Assembly: GCA_004151065.3 (NCBI GenBank)
Contig: NWUY0300018268.1
Coordinates: 6,958 to 27,652 of the forward strand
Direction of reading: 5' to 3'
DNA: 20,695 bases
Source: Larix sibirica
Lineage: Eukaryota; Streptophyta; Pinopsida; Pinales; Pinaceae
In this document: positions 19,177 through 20,695 of the stretch, piece by piece
How positions within the stretch are numbered: the stretch's first letter is position 1
Layout: every line of letters begins with the position of its first letter
Position numbers and translations under genes: made by a program
Notes under the pieces: generated by a model
What the model saw: only the letters and a program-made list of their open reading frames with translations
Databases searched by the model: none
Told to the model about the DNA's origin: nothing

Positions 19177-20695
19177 CACCGTCACTAAGTGCTTTGAGGG
19201 GTATCTTGGGATGTATTTAACATAGGGACCAAACAAATAATTACTTGTCTTGGTTACATTTAACAAAAAAATGGATGAGCACACATTTCTTTTCCTTGTA
19301 GACCATCTTGCACATAAACTTATGGCCATTCACTAAAAAGGGATCTCTTTCACATTATATGTATTTCACATATAAATGATTTAGTGTAGGTAGTTGCTTG
19401 GACCAATTTATGTGAATAATATAGATTGGGGTTGATAACTTTATAAGAATGATCAAATGTATACATTCCACCCATATTGTGTTGTATAGTGCACCTTACT
19501 TTTTTCATTGCAATAAAACAATAAGCACGCCATTTTTTTACACAAAATATATGTGGTGTATCTTGTTAGGTATGTTGATTATTTTCTATGCTTATGCACA
19601 TAAAATATGCTTGTACTCAGTTCACTAGTTAGTAGGTGTTATTGTAGAAAAATAAAGATGCTTGTACAAATAAAAACCTTTTTATTAGTCCATGCCAAAG
19701 AAGGGAGTATACTTTTCATTTTCAAGTCAAAGTTCTTTGACTTTGCATTAATTCATTTTCATGCTATAAATTTTTTTAAAAATTTAAAATGTTTTAAAAA
19801 TAATTTACTAAACCAAATTTTTTGAAAACTAAAAACGAATTTGTTTTTTTAAAATTCCATTCAGTCCATTTTCTTATTGGTCAAAGAGGTTATCAATGGG
19901 ACATAAATTTTGAGATGGGTTTTTATTTTTAAACATAAAAAATTAAATTAAAAACATTTAATATGGAATTTTCTAATAGTGCCATGCGGCAACCTTCACA
20001 TGCTATTATTGACTTTTATTTACTAAAAACATGTGGTTGTCATTTCTCATGTGATGTTTTGGTTTTGATGTGATCAATTTTATATATTTTATTTTAATGT
20101 TTTTATGAGGCCAATTAGTCCCTGCCGTAGGAAGAGACTATATATACATTTACCCTATTAGTTTAGATAGTGATACAAAGAAATCAAAAGTATTTTTAAA
20201 GTTTGTGAAAAATAATATTAATTAGTTTTTATTTATTCAATTTATTTTATATGTGTTGGATTGGCTTATAAGCCTTGACTAGACTAATTTTATTATTAAC
20301 CATTAGATAAAAATAAGAAAAAAACAGTAAAATTATATGCATTATGAAAACTTTACAAAGTTTATGAAATATTTATGTGAAAGTGTTGTATCACATCATA
20401 GTGTTGTTGTCACATCATAGTGTTGTAATGCTGTCATTTCTTATATATATATATATATATTCCAAAAATGTATACAACTTAAATCGATATGTTTATATTG
20501 AAGTAATATCATTAACATCTTTAATATTCTATGATGCAATCTTAAAACTAATTTTCAAAAACAAAATATGAAATATGTATATTTTAGGCCATTTCTAAAA
20601 TACGAACACAAAAATTCTCTCATTTTCTACTTTTCTCTTTTAATTTAATATAATTTTTTAAATTATAAAATATTAATAAACATAATTATAGTTTA
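19177..20695. other. AT-rich non-coding DNA, copy 2
   Basis: Counterpart of 9309-10827. It repeats the W-box palindrome (19724-19743), the 12-bp palindrome (20263-20274), the 18-19-bp tandem repeat (20383-20436) and the TA run (20442-20460). It ends on the same base as copy 1. No gene seen. Confidence 0.7.

Larger units (their letters stand above)
10829..20695. repeat. 9.87-kb direct duplication, copy 2
   Basis: This is the second copy of 961-10827. It starts right after the N at 10828 and ends at the last base of the window, on the same base at which copy 1 ends. Three of the six differences I saw fall in its first 35 bp (10835, 10838, 10863). The others are at 14815, 18836 and 20366. The change at 14815 puts a stop into one minus-strand frame, and the one at 20366 puts a stop into a short plus-strand frame. 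Neither frame is likely to be a gene. Confidence 0.97.

Noticed and set aside
1-20695. Intact host gene, tRNA, rRNA, CRISPR array or novel defence-like system
   Set aside because: I read both strands and found no intact frame above about 100 codons, no RNA gene signature and no spaced repeat array. All recognisable coding fragments are retroelement parts.

Overview
The window looks like intergenic, transposon-packed DNA from a large plant nuclear genome. The Copia gag/pol, the long-LTR Gypsy-type element and the RNase-H-bearing LINE are of kinds common in seed plants. The wording of the gag and RNase H fragments feels gymnosperm-like to me, but that is an impression and not a demonstrated assignment. 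I find no intact protein-coding gene, no tRNA or rRNA gene and no CRISPR array. Everything recognisable is a decayed retroelement. The bacterial-style labels (operon, RBS, terminator) do not apply.

The dominant feature is structural. Positions 961-10827 (9867 bp) recur as 10829-20695 at a constant offset of 9868 bp, with a single N at 10828 between them. I noticed only six substitutions and no net indel. Both copies stop on the same base, and the window ends there. Only 1-960 is unique. The simplest reading is a second contig (a haplotig or a contained contig) scaffolded next to the longer one. A genuine recent tandem duplication is possible but needs long-read support.

Layout of one block, in copy 1 coordinates. 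A degraded Copia gag lies on the minus strand at 1-775. A tRNA-Met-type primer-binding site (967-978) sits directly against a short LTR (979-1271). On the other side of the same LTR lies a minus-strand Copia pol pseudogene (about 1355-4817). The minus-strand order is therefore pol, LTR, PBS, gag, as in tandem Copia copies sharing one LTR. The pol pseudogene is split by a 631-bp insertion (3555-4185) inside the integrase core. It is cut at its upstream end by a plus-strand Gypsy-type LTR of about 2.25 kb (4828-7075), which is followed by its own PBS (7077-7088) and a scrap of internal sequence. A 5'-truncated LINE (7765-9294) follows, bounded by a perfect 14-bp target-site duplication. The last 1.5 kb (9309-10827) is AT-rich DNA holding only small repeats and palindromes. 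Copy 2 repeats all of this from the PBS onward.

The insertions give a relative history. The Copia array is the oldest layer. The Gypsy-type LTR and the 631-bp insert interrupted it. The LINE then landed in sequence downstream of the Gypsy PBS. The whole block was duplicated last, either biologically or during assembly. I found no convincing new biological system. The points most worth checking are the duplication with its N junction, the shared-LTR arrangement and the LINE insertion whose reading frame fuses to flanking DNA.
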